Shown here: positions 21,401-28,718 of the stretch, one piece after another
How positions within the stretch are numbered: position 1 is the stretch's first letter
Layout: each line of letters starts with the position of its first letter
NCBI RefSeq assembly: GCF_019649055.1
Contig: NW_026570317.1
Coordinates: 62,001 to 126,000, forward strand
Source: Paramacrobiotus metropolitanus
Lineage: Eukaryota > Tardigrada > Eutardigrada > Parachela > Macrobiotidae
Length of the DNA: 64,000 nucleotides
Direction of reading: 5' to 3'
Position numbers and translations under genes: made by a program
The notes under the pieces: model-generated
Databases searched by the model: none
What the model was told of the DNA's origin: nothing
The model's input: only the letters and a program-made list of their open reading frames with translations

Positions 21401-24400
21401 TCAAACTTTGCCAGCACTGGACCTTCACATAGCAACTTTTTCAAGTTCTCAAATTCCTTCGTATGAACTTCTGTCCAGTCTTTTCTGACGTGTTTATCGT
21501 TTCGTAGCAGCTCATATAAATGACAAGTATGCTGTGCGTAGCCGGCTATGAACTTCCGATAGTAGTTCGCCAGTCCCAAAAATGATCTCAGCTGTCGTTC
21601 AGTCTGAGGTCGTTTGAACTCCGATACTGCGGTGATCTTTTCAGGATCCATTCGAACTCCATTTTCGCTGAGTATGTGACCCAGGAATCCCATCTCCCGC
21701 ATCCCAAATTCACATTTTGTCGGTTTAATGGTGAAACCTGCTTCAACCAAACTTTGAAGGACGTTCCTCATATTTTGCATGAAAATCTCCCAAGTTTTTC
21801 CAGCAAAAATAACATCATCGATGTATCCAAAGACGCAGCCCTTTCGCTTCGCCTTGGACAGAACTCTGTCCATACAGAGTTGGAACGTTGCAGGTCCATT
21901 ACAGACTCCAAACGGCATCCTTTTAAATCGATACATGCCATCTTGGGTCACGAATGTAGTCTTATTAATCGACTCCGGATCCATGGGAATCTGCCAAAAT
22001 CCACTTTGCAGGTCCATTTTCCCATAGTATTTGTTGCCTGCGCAAGCATCCAGCAACTCATCCGGGTTTGGCAACGGGTAGTTATTCTTTTTCGTTAACT
22101 TGTTCAGCATGATATAGTTGACGCAGAACCTGGTGCCCATTGTCCCGTCACCGTTCTTTTTCGCTGCCAGCACAACTGGAAAACTCCAGTCGGCATCTGA
22201 TGGCTCGATGACGTCCTGCGCCAACATCTCTTCAATATGTTTTGTTATGAACTCTCGACCTGTCCAGCTGGTTCTGGCGGGATTGCATTTCACCGGTTTC
22301 GCATCTCCCGTATCAATCACGTGGGTGATCCCCTTGACATCTCCATACGGTTTTTTAGATGTCGGGAGCACCTTCCAGAACTCCCAAAACGCATTATACA
22401 CATCATTCTTCTGTTCCTGTGTCAGATCAGGTCCGAGTTTCAGGTTCCCAATGATCTTTGTCAGCTCAGCTTTCGTTACATCATCGACTGTTGGGTCGGA
22501 GAGTACGTTCCTTACTGTGCCACTATTGACCTGGACGTTCTCCATGTGATCATAGGGCTCCACATAGCCGAGGAACTGTCCTTTTTTGACAACTTGCCGT
22601 TTAATGCTATGATTAGCAATAACCAGATCAAAGTGCTTTCCTTTATGATCTGTCACTCCGGCTAACGGTTGGACATCTGTTTCCACTTGGAAGACGGGTG
22701 TGAACATCAGCTTCTCGTTAGCTGGTACAAATCGTGCCATCTTCACTTTGACACGCGTGCAAACAGATGGTTTCAGGAAGATCCGTTGATCACTGTAGAC
22801 TCTGATGGTCTCTCGGTTTAATCTCATCCGTTGCACCTTCGTTCTTCTTACTTTGATCTCCTGCTCCTTTTCTTCATCGACCTCGTCATCTTCATCGAGA
22901 TCGAGCAGGTCCTCTTGTTCTGAGAGATCGTTTACTCCAGAATCTTCTGAGGTCGTTGAGTTGTCACTTGAACTCGTCCAGTCTGAATCTGAGTTGCTGC
23001 TCTCATCATCTTTTGCAGCTCTCTGTTCAAGTGGTCGCTCATCAGCTCCTTTTTCAGATGAGAGATCATCTTCGTCACCTCGTAAATCGCTAAGTTTTTT
23101 CGCTTTTACATTTTTGGGCAGAGGTTTGCCCGTTTCCATCGTTTTTCGTCCATATTTCGCTGTGATTCTCGGGTGGCTACGTGCTACACGTACTTTTGCC
23201 GATGACCTTCGTTCATCTGAGGCTAATTTCTCATTTTCTGGAGCTGCTCCTTCCAGCTCGTCGATCTCCTCGAGGCTCATTAATCGCCTTCTCTCGACCG
23301 GTGGACCTTCCTCACCGTTATCGAGTGTCCCTTCGTCCTCTTTTGCCTTTGTTACTGGGTCCTGTTGACCCTCGGAGATCTTTTGGAGCTCCTCGTTGAA
23401 CTTTTTCCACATTTTTCCTCTTTCCGTTAACATTTGTGCTATTTCGAAAGCATTTGGGGATCGTTCTTCGATTGTATTCGGTTCCTGTTCAGCTGTTTCA
23501 GTTGGCGATTCCTCCTTTTGCGCCTCTTTTGTAGGCTCTTCGTTTGTCTTATCTTTCTGAGCCGTTTCGTACCCTTTAGGTCGTTTCGGTCCAACAAAGA
23601 CGCAATTCGCCATCAGCTCTTCGGTGACCCAGTCATCACTCGGGATCGTTTCGTACATGCACCACGTATCACCACCCCGCTCCGGGTATTCGACTCCATC
23701 TGGGTCTGGTGCAAAAGTCACTTTCTTCTTTGTCATAAAACCCGCTTCCCTTCTTTTGCGAGTTACTTGTAACTCTCGCATTTCCTTAACGTCTAATTTG
23801 GGGATTTCGTCTTCGAACTTTTTCCAATACGTTTCAAATATTTCCGAGTCGTCGTGGTGAAGTGCCTTGCAGAATTGCTCGACTGACTCATAAACGGGTG
23901 TGCCAAGTCCTGATGGGAAGTTAATCGTTTTCCCTTGGCCTCTGTACATATGGTTAATGCGGAAGTCCCAGAATAATTCAATTCTCGCATTTTCCCATAA
24001 CTGGATCTCTTCGTTCATATCTTCAGTTTCAATTTCAAGTTTCCGTTTTGACAATATCACCTCATGAGGGTCTTGGATTCCATTATCCACACATCGTTGC
24101 CAGTATTGCAACCATTTTCCTCTTCCGTATATGAAGTTTTTGACGCATGATAACCACGTTCGGTATCTGTTCCAATGGTATCGTTCGATGTGTGGGTTAC
24201 ACATGCTCATGGTCCGTAAGATACTTCGCACTTCTTTCAGGGCGTGACTTTTAAGGTCTGCTATCGCTGCGTTACATTTAGGCCATCCTGAAAGATCGTC
24301 TTGAGATGCGATCCGGTTACACTCAGAGCATTCCCGCTGCGGTTGAATTCTGCGCGGATCTTCGTAATAACCATGGTGGCAACTCCCGGCTCTTTCTTCT

Positions 24401-27300
24401 GGGGTTAAAATTCTATCCGCTGGTTGTGTGACCGTTACATCATTTCGTTTTGTGGCGCTTTGCTCACATTCAATGAGTGTCACACTCCCTCCATCTGAGG
24501 ATATTTCAATGACCTCCGTTCCCGCTTTCGTCTGGTGGCCTTTTAATTGTTCAATTGCTTTGTCGCGGATTTCGCTCGCGAACATCTGTTCCTCTTCAGT
24601 TATTCGTTTTAATATCTCCATTGGGACTTCTATCTTTTTGCTTGTCCGGATTTTAACGCTTTTCACTCCCAGTGCCTCTGGTACTGGGATAGGCTTTGAC
24701 CACTCCAAGTCCGGTACAAGAGCTCGTTTCGCTTCGATTGCGGCTTCTTTTTGTGTAGCTGTGATCTGCTCCAGCGTCAAAGGAGTTTCATCTTTTGTTC
24801 CCAGTGCCTCTGGTACTGGGATAGCTCCTTTATCAGCTCCTTTTTGGTCATCTTTCGTCGTTTCCCGTGCCTCTGGTACTGGGATAACGACGTTAACCCG
24901 GTTTATCGATTTGTCTGATGATTTCCCCAACCTGGTAGAGATCTCCTGTTGGATAGCTGTCATCCGTTCGATTATTGACAGCTGGGCGGATGAACCTCCC
25001 CTTTTTATGTTCATCTTTTTTAATCCCAGTGCCTCTGGTACTGGGATAGCTTTTTGCTCCGTTTTAGCTTTAACTGCCCCTTTTAAAAGTTCCGCCACTT
25101 TTCCGGCTTGAACTTTGGCAGCTGGTCTCGGATCATCTTCGACTTCCTCCTCTCCATGATTGTCAATTAGGACGAACTTTGTCGCCAGGAAATCATGTCC
25201 CAATAGGACCTGGACGTCGTCCGTCTTTGGACGCACGTAGAAGGAGTGTTCGGTAGTTCGTTTTCTCAACGTTACAGGTGCCACGCAGTAGTGTGTAACG
25301 ACGAAGCCTGATGTGCCGCTGATCCCATTAATTTTCACCAACCTATCTGGTGGCAGCGGTAGGATGTGAAGTCCATTCTTTTCACAAAACGGTCGGCTGA
25401 TCAACGATGTCTCAGCTCCCGTGTCCAACATCGCTATCACTTTGATGTCCCCAACTTTGACTTCATGTGTATACGCTTCGATCCTTTTCGGTAAGTTCCC
25501 GTTCTGGACTTTTAACTTCCGGACCGTACATTTAACTGGTATCAGTGATACTGGTCCCGGATCCGTGTCAGATAGCACCTGCCCGTTCGCATAAGTGCTT
25601 TTCTTTTTCAGTATCGAGCTCAGATGATCAATACGATGTGGCACGTCAGTTCGAATGTCGTAGAATTCTCTTTTCTTCATCTCCTTAGAGCTTTTTAACT
25701 CCTCACATTCGTTTTTCGATGCGGTTTTTTTATCACTGGCGGTCTTTTTGACCTCGTCTAGTTGCCCCTTCGCAACTTCTGTGTGCCTCGTTGTCACTTC
25801 AGTGATGGTCTGATACAGCTTGGTCGCATCTCGGTTATCTGTCGGTTTATCGCGGAGCTGATCAATGACCTCCATTGTGATCTGCTCAGCCAGTGTGAGC
25901 TCATCTTCTTCGCTGTCTCGCAACTCCTCAGGTGACCGCTCATATACGACCATCTTATGTCCATTTTGATTCATCCATGAAGTCACTTTTTCCGATACTT
26001 CCTTGTTCGTTCGAGTTGGGTCAGTTTGCGAGGACATCCCATCTGATCTGGCTGGTGACCTGTTAGCGTCATCCTGAAGAGCTTGTAAGAAGTCCCGTGG
26101 CTTTTCCTTCTTTTTTATGGAAAATCCGCCGTTTGGCAACTTTTGTAAGGGGACTTTTTCTCCGTAGTTCGACGGTTTGTCAAGGGGTGGGGCGTTTCGA
26201 TTCAGCTTCTGGTCATCTAGTATCTTCTTGTATTCCATCTCGTTGAACACTGGGACTGGGTTCTTTGACCCTGGAACCGGTTTCCCGATAACCAACTCTT
26301 CGAGACGTTTTCTCGCAGCATTTGTTTGATGCTGTTTCATGTCCCAGTAATCTTCTTGTGACATCTGTCCCTTCTGTTTCGCCTTAGGCGTAACCGGTAT
26401 CCACATCCCATGATTCCCATTGGGTCGATATGCCACTTTTTGCCACGTCTGCTTTTGATTCAACGTGTTCGCGTCATCCAGCGAGTCATCGGAGACCTGT
26501 TGTGCTCGTTCGCTCTCGTTTAGCTGCACATTTCGCAGCGTCAGTTCCTTTGCCTGACCTGTTTGGACGACCTTTTTGTCGTCTTTTTCAGCGACTGCAC
26601 TTGCTCCTTTATTTCGCACTGGTGCGGCAGGTGGTGGGATGTCTTTTTCTCGGTTACGGAGGAACTCGCGGAATCTGGCGTGTTGATCATCCGTCTCCTT
26701 CTCTTCCTCTGCTTTCTTTTTCAGATTCGCTTTTCGGATGATGTCGTTACGCTGAGCCCGTCGTTCTTTCAGCTTTTCTTCGCTGCAGTAAGGTGATCTC
26801 GCCTTATTGTTCACCTGGTTGCTCGCAGTACCATTCTGCGGCAGTGGTTCTTTGCCCACTTGTGATGGCATCTTTAGGGCCATCTCACCTACAGTCTGAT
26901 TCTGAGGTGACTTCGCAGTACTATTCTGCGGCAGTGGTCCTTTGCCCACTTGTGATGGCATCTTTTGAGCCATATTATCTGCAGTCCGATTCTGCGGCAG
27001 TGGTCCTTTGCCCACTTGTGATGGCATCTTTTGAGCCATGTCATCTGCAGTCCGATTCTGCAGTGGTGGTCCTTTGCCCACTAACGATGGCATCTTTTGA
27101 GCCATCTCCTTCAGCTGCTGTGACGGCATCTTATAAGCCGTTTCGCCTGCAGTCCGATTCTGCGGCTGTGGTACTTTGCCCACGGGTGATGGCATCTTTT
27201 TAGCCATCTCGAACACAGTCCGATTCTGTGTTCCTCCTTTATCCGGTGGTTTCGGTTCGGGAGGATCAGTAGGCTCACCGGCGCCTACTGATCTTGCTCG
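18454..27300 (-). CDS. pol: Pol polyprotein: protease, reverse transcriptase, RNase H, integrase
   Basis: Open from the frameshift site at 27,300 to TAA 18,454-18,456, about 2,950 codons (Ty3 Pol is usually 1,000-1,300). Order: five ~22-residue repeats (MPSQVGKGPLPQN) at the N-terminus; a charged region; aspartic protease with LDTGAETS at about residue 597; four IPVPEA repeats (residues ~730-860); a long acidic, Ser-rich linker; reverse transcriptase with MDLQSGFWQIP and YIDDV (about residue 1,800); RNase H (CDASKEGIG, about residue 1,950); integrase with an HHCC zinc finger (H..H..CQGCQ, ~2,290-2,335) and DDE residues in YADLKG, HTDRGR and GQVERQ; then a tail with an AT-hook-like KKRGRPRK. 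All catalytic motifs are present. Integrase after RNase H makes it Ty3-type. Residue numbers count from codon 27,216. Confidence 0.95.
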   Translation of the reverse strand, partial: RARSVGAGEPTDPPEPKPPDKGGTQNRTVFEMAKKMPSPVGKVPQPQNRTAGETAYKMPSQQLKEMAQKMPSLVGKGPPLQNRTADDMAQKMPSQVGKGPLPQNRTADNMAQKMPSQVGKGPLPQNSTAKSPQNQTVGEMALKMPSQVGKEPLPQNGTASNQVNNKARSPYCSEEKLKERRAQRNDIIRKANLKKKAEEEKETDDQHARFREFLRNREKDIPPPAAPVRNKGASAVAEKDDKKVVQTGQAKELTLRNVQLNESERAQQVSDDSLDDANTLNQKQTWQKVAYRPNGNHGMWIPVTPKAKQKGQMSQEDYWDMKQHQTNAARKRLEELVIGKPVPGSKNPVPVFNEMEYKKILDDQKLNRNAPPLDKPSNYGEKVPLQKLPNGGFSIKKKEKPRDFLQALQDDANRSPARSDGMSSQTDPTRTNKEVSEKVTSWMNQNGHKMVVYERSPEELRDSEEDELTLAEQITMEVIDQLRDKPTDNRDATKLYQTITEVTTRHTEVAKGQLDEVKKTASDKKTASKNECEELKSSKEMKKREFYDIRTDVPHRIDHLSSILKKKSTYANGQVLSDTDPGPVSLIPVKCTVRKLKVQNGNLPKRIEAYTHEVKVGDIKVIAMLDTGAETSLISRPFCEKNGLHILPLPPDRLVKINGISGTSGFVVTHYCVAPVTLRKRTTEHSFYVRPKTDDVQVLLGHDFLATKFVLIDNHGEEEVEDDPRPAAKVQAGKVAELLKGAVKAKTEQKAIPVPEALGLKKMNIKRGGSSAQLSIIERMTAIQQEISTRLGKSSDKSINRVNVVIPVPEARETTKDDQKGADKGAIPVPEALGTKDETPLTLEQITATQKEAAIEAKRALVPDLEWSKPIPVPEALGVKSVKIRTSKKIEVPMEILKRITEEEQMFASEIRDKAIEQLKGHQTKAGTEVIEISSDGGSVTLIECEQSATKRNDVTVTQPADRILTPEERAGSCHHGYYEDPRRIQPQRECSECNRIASQDDLSGWPKCNAAIADLKSHALKEVRSILRTMSMCNPHIERYHWNRYRTWLSCVKNFIYGRGKWLQYWQRCVDNGIQDPHEVILSKRKLEIETEDMNEEIQLWENARIELFWDFRINHMYRGQGKTINFPSGLGTPVYESVEQFCKALHHDDSEIFETYWKKFEDEIPKLDVKEMRELQVTRKRREAGFMTKKKVTFAPDPDGVEYPERGGDTWCMYETIPSDDWVTEELMANCVFVGPKRPKGYETAQKDKTNEEPTKEAQKEESPTETAEQEPNTIEERSPNAFEIAQMLTERGKMWKKFNEELQKISEGQQDPVTKAKEDEGTLDNGEEGPPVERRRLMSLEEIDELEGAAPENEKLASDERRSSAKVRVARSHPRITAKYGRKTMETGKPLPKNVKAKKLSDLRGDEDDLSSEKGADERPLEQRAAKDDESSNSDSDWTSSSDNSTTSEDSGVNDLSEQEDLLDLDEDDEVDEEKEQEIKVRRTKVQRMRLNRETIRVYSDQRIFLKPSVCTRVKVKMARFVPANEKLMFTPVFQVETDVQPLAGVTDHKGKHFDLVIANHSIKRQVVKKGQFLGYVEPYDHMENVQVNSGTVRNVLSDPTVDDVTKAELTKIIGNLKLGPDLTQEQKNDVYNAFWEFWKVLPTSKKPYGDVKGITHVIDTGDAKPVKCNPARTSWTGREFITKHIEEMLAQDVIEPSDADWSFPVVLAAKKNGDGTMGTRFCVNYIMLNKLTKKNNYPLPNPDELLDACAGNKYYGKMDLQSGFWQIPMDPESINKTTFVTQDGMYRFKRMPFGVCNGPATFQLCMDRVLSKAKRKGCVFGYIDDVIFAGKTWEIFMQNMRNVLQSLVEAGFTIKPTKCEFGMREMGFLGHILSENGVRMDPEKITAVSEFKRPQTERQLRSFLGLANYYRKFIAGYAQHTCHLYELLRNDKHVRKDWTEVHTKEFENLKKLLCEGPVLAKFDPAKPTVIECDASKEGIGAVLSQDGHPIAYASRVLHGAERNYGVTEWECLAVVFAVRKFKPYIDYSEFTVRTDHQALTNLLRSETNKVGMNPRLTRWAMALQGHQFKIEYKPGKYCDNADALSRAPIEGPTCHNEEFDEIPNFEDIKKEYDIKEPAIEVWQLFVQMADEREKRVMINSVTAKESAETSIIVNRLKSKVGPDSAAQRAEPSERSKDRDDLWEPDKVAQALNECPIKLLKFHKKMTNRHKPLPRCKVISDWNELSTSTVRIVNLQGDEEEVDDSNLQLRNKQLKDPHLAMIIDELEHLPDAETRSKFEVHYQLWNGILYRVKDNKGRLERTYVVPLSMRRAIIHALHDEKAAGHLGFKKTLAAIRLRYYWDRMSTDVKNYILACQGCQFHKTPRKCPPGKLQEIKVGHPFFRVYADLKGPLLPTKKRGYKYIAVFIDQLTKYVIAVPMKTATAKEFAKVFVKHVILVHGAPHILHTDRGRHFTAEVLSKVTNVFKIRHTFGTAYHPEGQGQVERQMQIIGDGLAQYMKAGNERKFNKYLPYVVSGMNRAVHATTGYSAYYMLHGREMTMPEDVVTRTNLPDDYGTPDEWVETMKKNLTFAEEVAKCNIKDAYEKNAEIYNKKKSEPNFKVGDLVLIRLPKDTKQGKKETQSDFKAKYDKVWKILSFPRTNEAEVIEQNPTKEADLKVVSIDRLKPWHPPLVKKLSERDLQRNSEPERDPQNNSDLHDKSFFEPPLLPETENVEQECEPRSEALQNVNEVKPKKKRGRPRKEDKDFETAVTLKLNAEAGNLAEKPPNEGGVPERASQKDSEQSFFKPRTTTENDQQNVAEKTERNLKDYFKPRTATEENQPKVAAEADRASLIPRTASDQRAQQLETAKATAAQLGRDIAAAIELRKVKKKKSRPTPTEILTNKGEEEDAADKELFDRITKGRRDINPKIRLMGVYDIMNGSWEGVKVIRRKPANRYRFHCYNRY
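24660..25050 (-). repeat. Four IPVPEA-coding hairpin repeats inside pol
   Basis: A ~24-bp word with self-complementary ends (plus strand CCCAGTGCCTCTGGTACTGG) recurs near 24,670, 24,800, 24,868 and 25,025. Each copy encodes IPVPEA and can fold as TCCCAGT...ACTGGGA. The third copy has lost one stem base and encodes IPVPEAR. Confidence 0.85.
26830..27230 (-). repeat. Tandem 66-bp (22-aa) repeats at start of pol
   Basis: Five to six units with the core TTTGCCCACTTGTGATGGCA on the plus strand, encoding MPSQVGKGPLPQN with small changes. Unit starts are near 26,833, 26,918, 26,984, 27,050 and 27,152. Spacing is 66 bp where exact, with two longer intervals. Confidence 0.9.
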
Positions 27301-27306
27301 TTTCCC
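27243..27306 (-). promoter_or_regulatory. Programmed -1 frameshift signal: GGGAAAC plus H-type pseudoknot
   Basis: The slippery heptamer G GGA AAC lies at 27,306-27,300 in the Gag reading frame. After a 6-base spacer comes an 11-bp perfect stem (27,293-27,283 with 27,274-27,264, GATCAGTAGGC/GCCTACTGATC). Its 8-base loop contains CCGGTG (27,281-27,276), which pairs exactly with CACCGG at 27,248-27,243, giving stem 2 of a classical pseudoknot. The Gag stop (27,287-27,285) lies inside stem 1. The -1 frame is open into Pol with no stop. GGGAAAC is a known retroviral slip site. A Gag-Pol fusion is strongly predicted. Confidence 0.92.
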
Positions 27307-28718
27307 TGGTTCATTTCCTGCTGCGGGACTTGCTCGTTTCGCTGTCCCTGGCCAGCGCCGTTCGCGCCGCCACCACCGTTGTTCTGAGCGCCGCCACTCC
27401 CGTTATTGTTGGTGCGCCAATTCCGATTGCCGTATCCGCCGCGTCCATTGCCGCGACCTCGCCCGCGGAAGCCTCCTCTGCCACCGCCATTATAGCCGCC
27501 TTGGCCAGCTCCTTGGGCACCTCCTTGGCCGGCGCCGTTCTGCTGTTTGAACTGTCGCCATGCTGCAACCAGGTCGTAGCCGTTCGCTACTGCCTGTCGC
27601 CAGCCGCCTTGGGTGCGGAGTCGTTCCCACTCTTGGGTGGCGAACAAGTTCGGGTTCCGGTTCAACGGCATGTTGGCGAACGAGCAGTTCTGTGCATTGT
27701 GGTTTCCAAATCCACAATTCTGGCACAGCTGCACGCCCTGGGTGATCCAGTCGTCAATTTGGCCGAATTTCCATTCGGTTCGGGAACCCTGCTGCTGCTG
27801 GTAGTTACCGCGATTCTGCTGGTAGTTCCCTTGATTTCGGTTCTGGTTGAAATTACCATTTCCCTGGCCATTGTTCCAGTTGGCATTTCCGTTTCCGTAT
27901 TGATTTCCGTTGTTTGGCCTTCCTTGCTGAGGTGGCGCCCCTACGTTCAGGGGATTCGGCATCACATTTGCCGGGGCCACTGGTCTCGCCTGTGCCTGCG
28001 CTTGTATCGCAGCGACCATAGCATATGTGATCGGTTGTCCAGTCTGGCTGTCGATGAAAGTCACCTGGTTTTGGACCGGAGCTGGTGATCTCGGCCGATA
28101 TTCCGCTTGTTGAGCTGGTGCAGCTGCAAACTGTCTCGGTGCCATCTCAACCTGGCCCGAGCGGATGGTCACGATCTCAGGTTGATTTCGCTGACCTTCA
28201 ACCACCTTGTATTTTTCTTCGCCAGCTGCCCACACTCTGAAGAAGTCCTTTATCTCGGTTGGCGTCTTGAACCCCTTCGTTTTCAAGGCGTTGTAGAGGT
28301 TATTATCGACTCTACATCCATCAATGAGGAATGCGACCGCTTGTAATTCGGTGATTGCTTTCTTCGCTTTGAACTTCATAATCGCCTGATAAAATTGTTC
28401 CAATGTTTCTTTTCCGGGTTTAAATTTCCTGGCCATGGCTTCACGTAAGCCAAGGACTTCCTCATTGCGATCACCGTATTCATCCTTGAATTTATTGAGC
28501 CATTCGGTGACTGTGTAGACTTCTTCTTCAGCTTCTTCGATGTCCCTTTCACTGTCAAACCAGATCTTGGCTGGTCCCCTCACGGCACTGGCTATGTCGA
28601 TCATGATCTGCTCATCGGTCAGATCATATGTGCGCTGTGTCTCTTTCACGATGCGAATCCACCCGTTCACAGCATCTCGGTTACCGTCGAAGGTCGCAAG
28701 ATCTGTCTTTCGCCCCAT
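27285..28718 (-). CDS. gag: Gag: capsid domain, zinc knuckle, Gly-rich tail
   Basis: ATG at 28,718 in a strong context (AACATGG), inside the last 52 bases of the upstream ORF. Residues ~1-200 are a helical retrotransposon Gag/capsid domain (FDGNRDAVNGWI, then W.....FKDEYG and the LEQFYQAIMKFK region). Residues ~327-345 hold a CCHC zinc knuckle (CQNCGFGNHNAQNC, spacing C-x2-C-x4-H-x4-C). The C-terminus is Gly/Asn-rich with RGG-type motifs. Length 477 residues. The stop codon falls inside the frameshift pseudoknot, so a minority product should continue into Pol. Confidence 0.93.
   Translation of the reverse strand: MGRKTDLATFDGNRDAVNGWIRIVKETQRTYDLTDEQIMIDIASAVRGPAKIWFDSERDIEEAEEEVYTVTEWLNKFKDEYGDRNEEVLGLREAMARKFKPGKETLEQFYQAIMKFKAKKAITELQAVAFLIDGCRVDNNLYNALKTKGFKTPTEIKDFFRVWAAGEEKYKVVEGQRNQPEIVTIRSGQVEMAPRQFAAAPAQQAEYRPRSPAPVQNQVTFIDSQTGQPITYAMVAAIQAQAQARPVAPANVMPNPLNVGAPPQQGRPNNGNQYGNGNANWNNGQGNGNFNQNRNQGNYQQNRGNYQQQQGSRTEWKFGQIDDWITQGVQLCQNCGFGNHNAQNCSFANMPLNRNPNLFATQEWERLRTQGGWRQAVANGYDLVAAWRQFKQQNGAGQGGAQGAGQGGYNGGGRGGFRGRGRGNGRGGYGNRNWRTNNNGSGGAQNNGGGGANGAGQGQRNEQVPQQEMNQGNEQDQ

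Noticed and set aside
28667-28718. Second programmed frameshift between ORF1 and Gag
   Set aside because: Frame relation is -1, but the overlap has no canonical X XXY YYZ heptamer. A strong ATG context for Gag explains it better.
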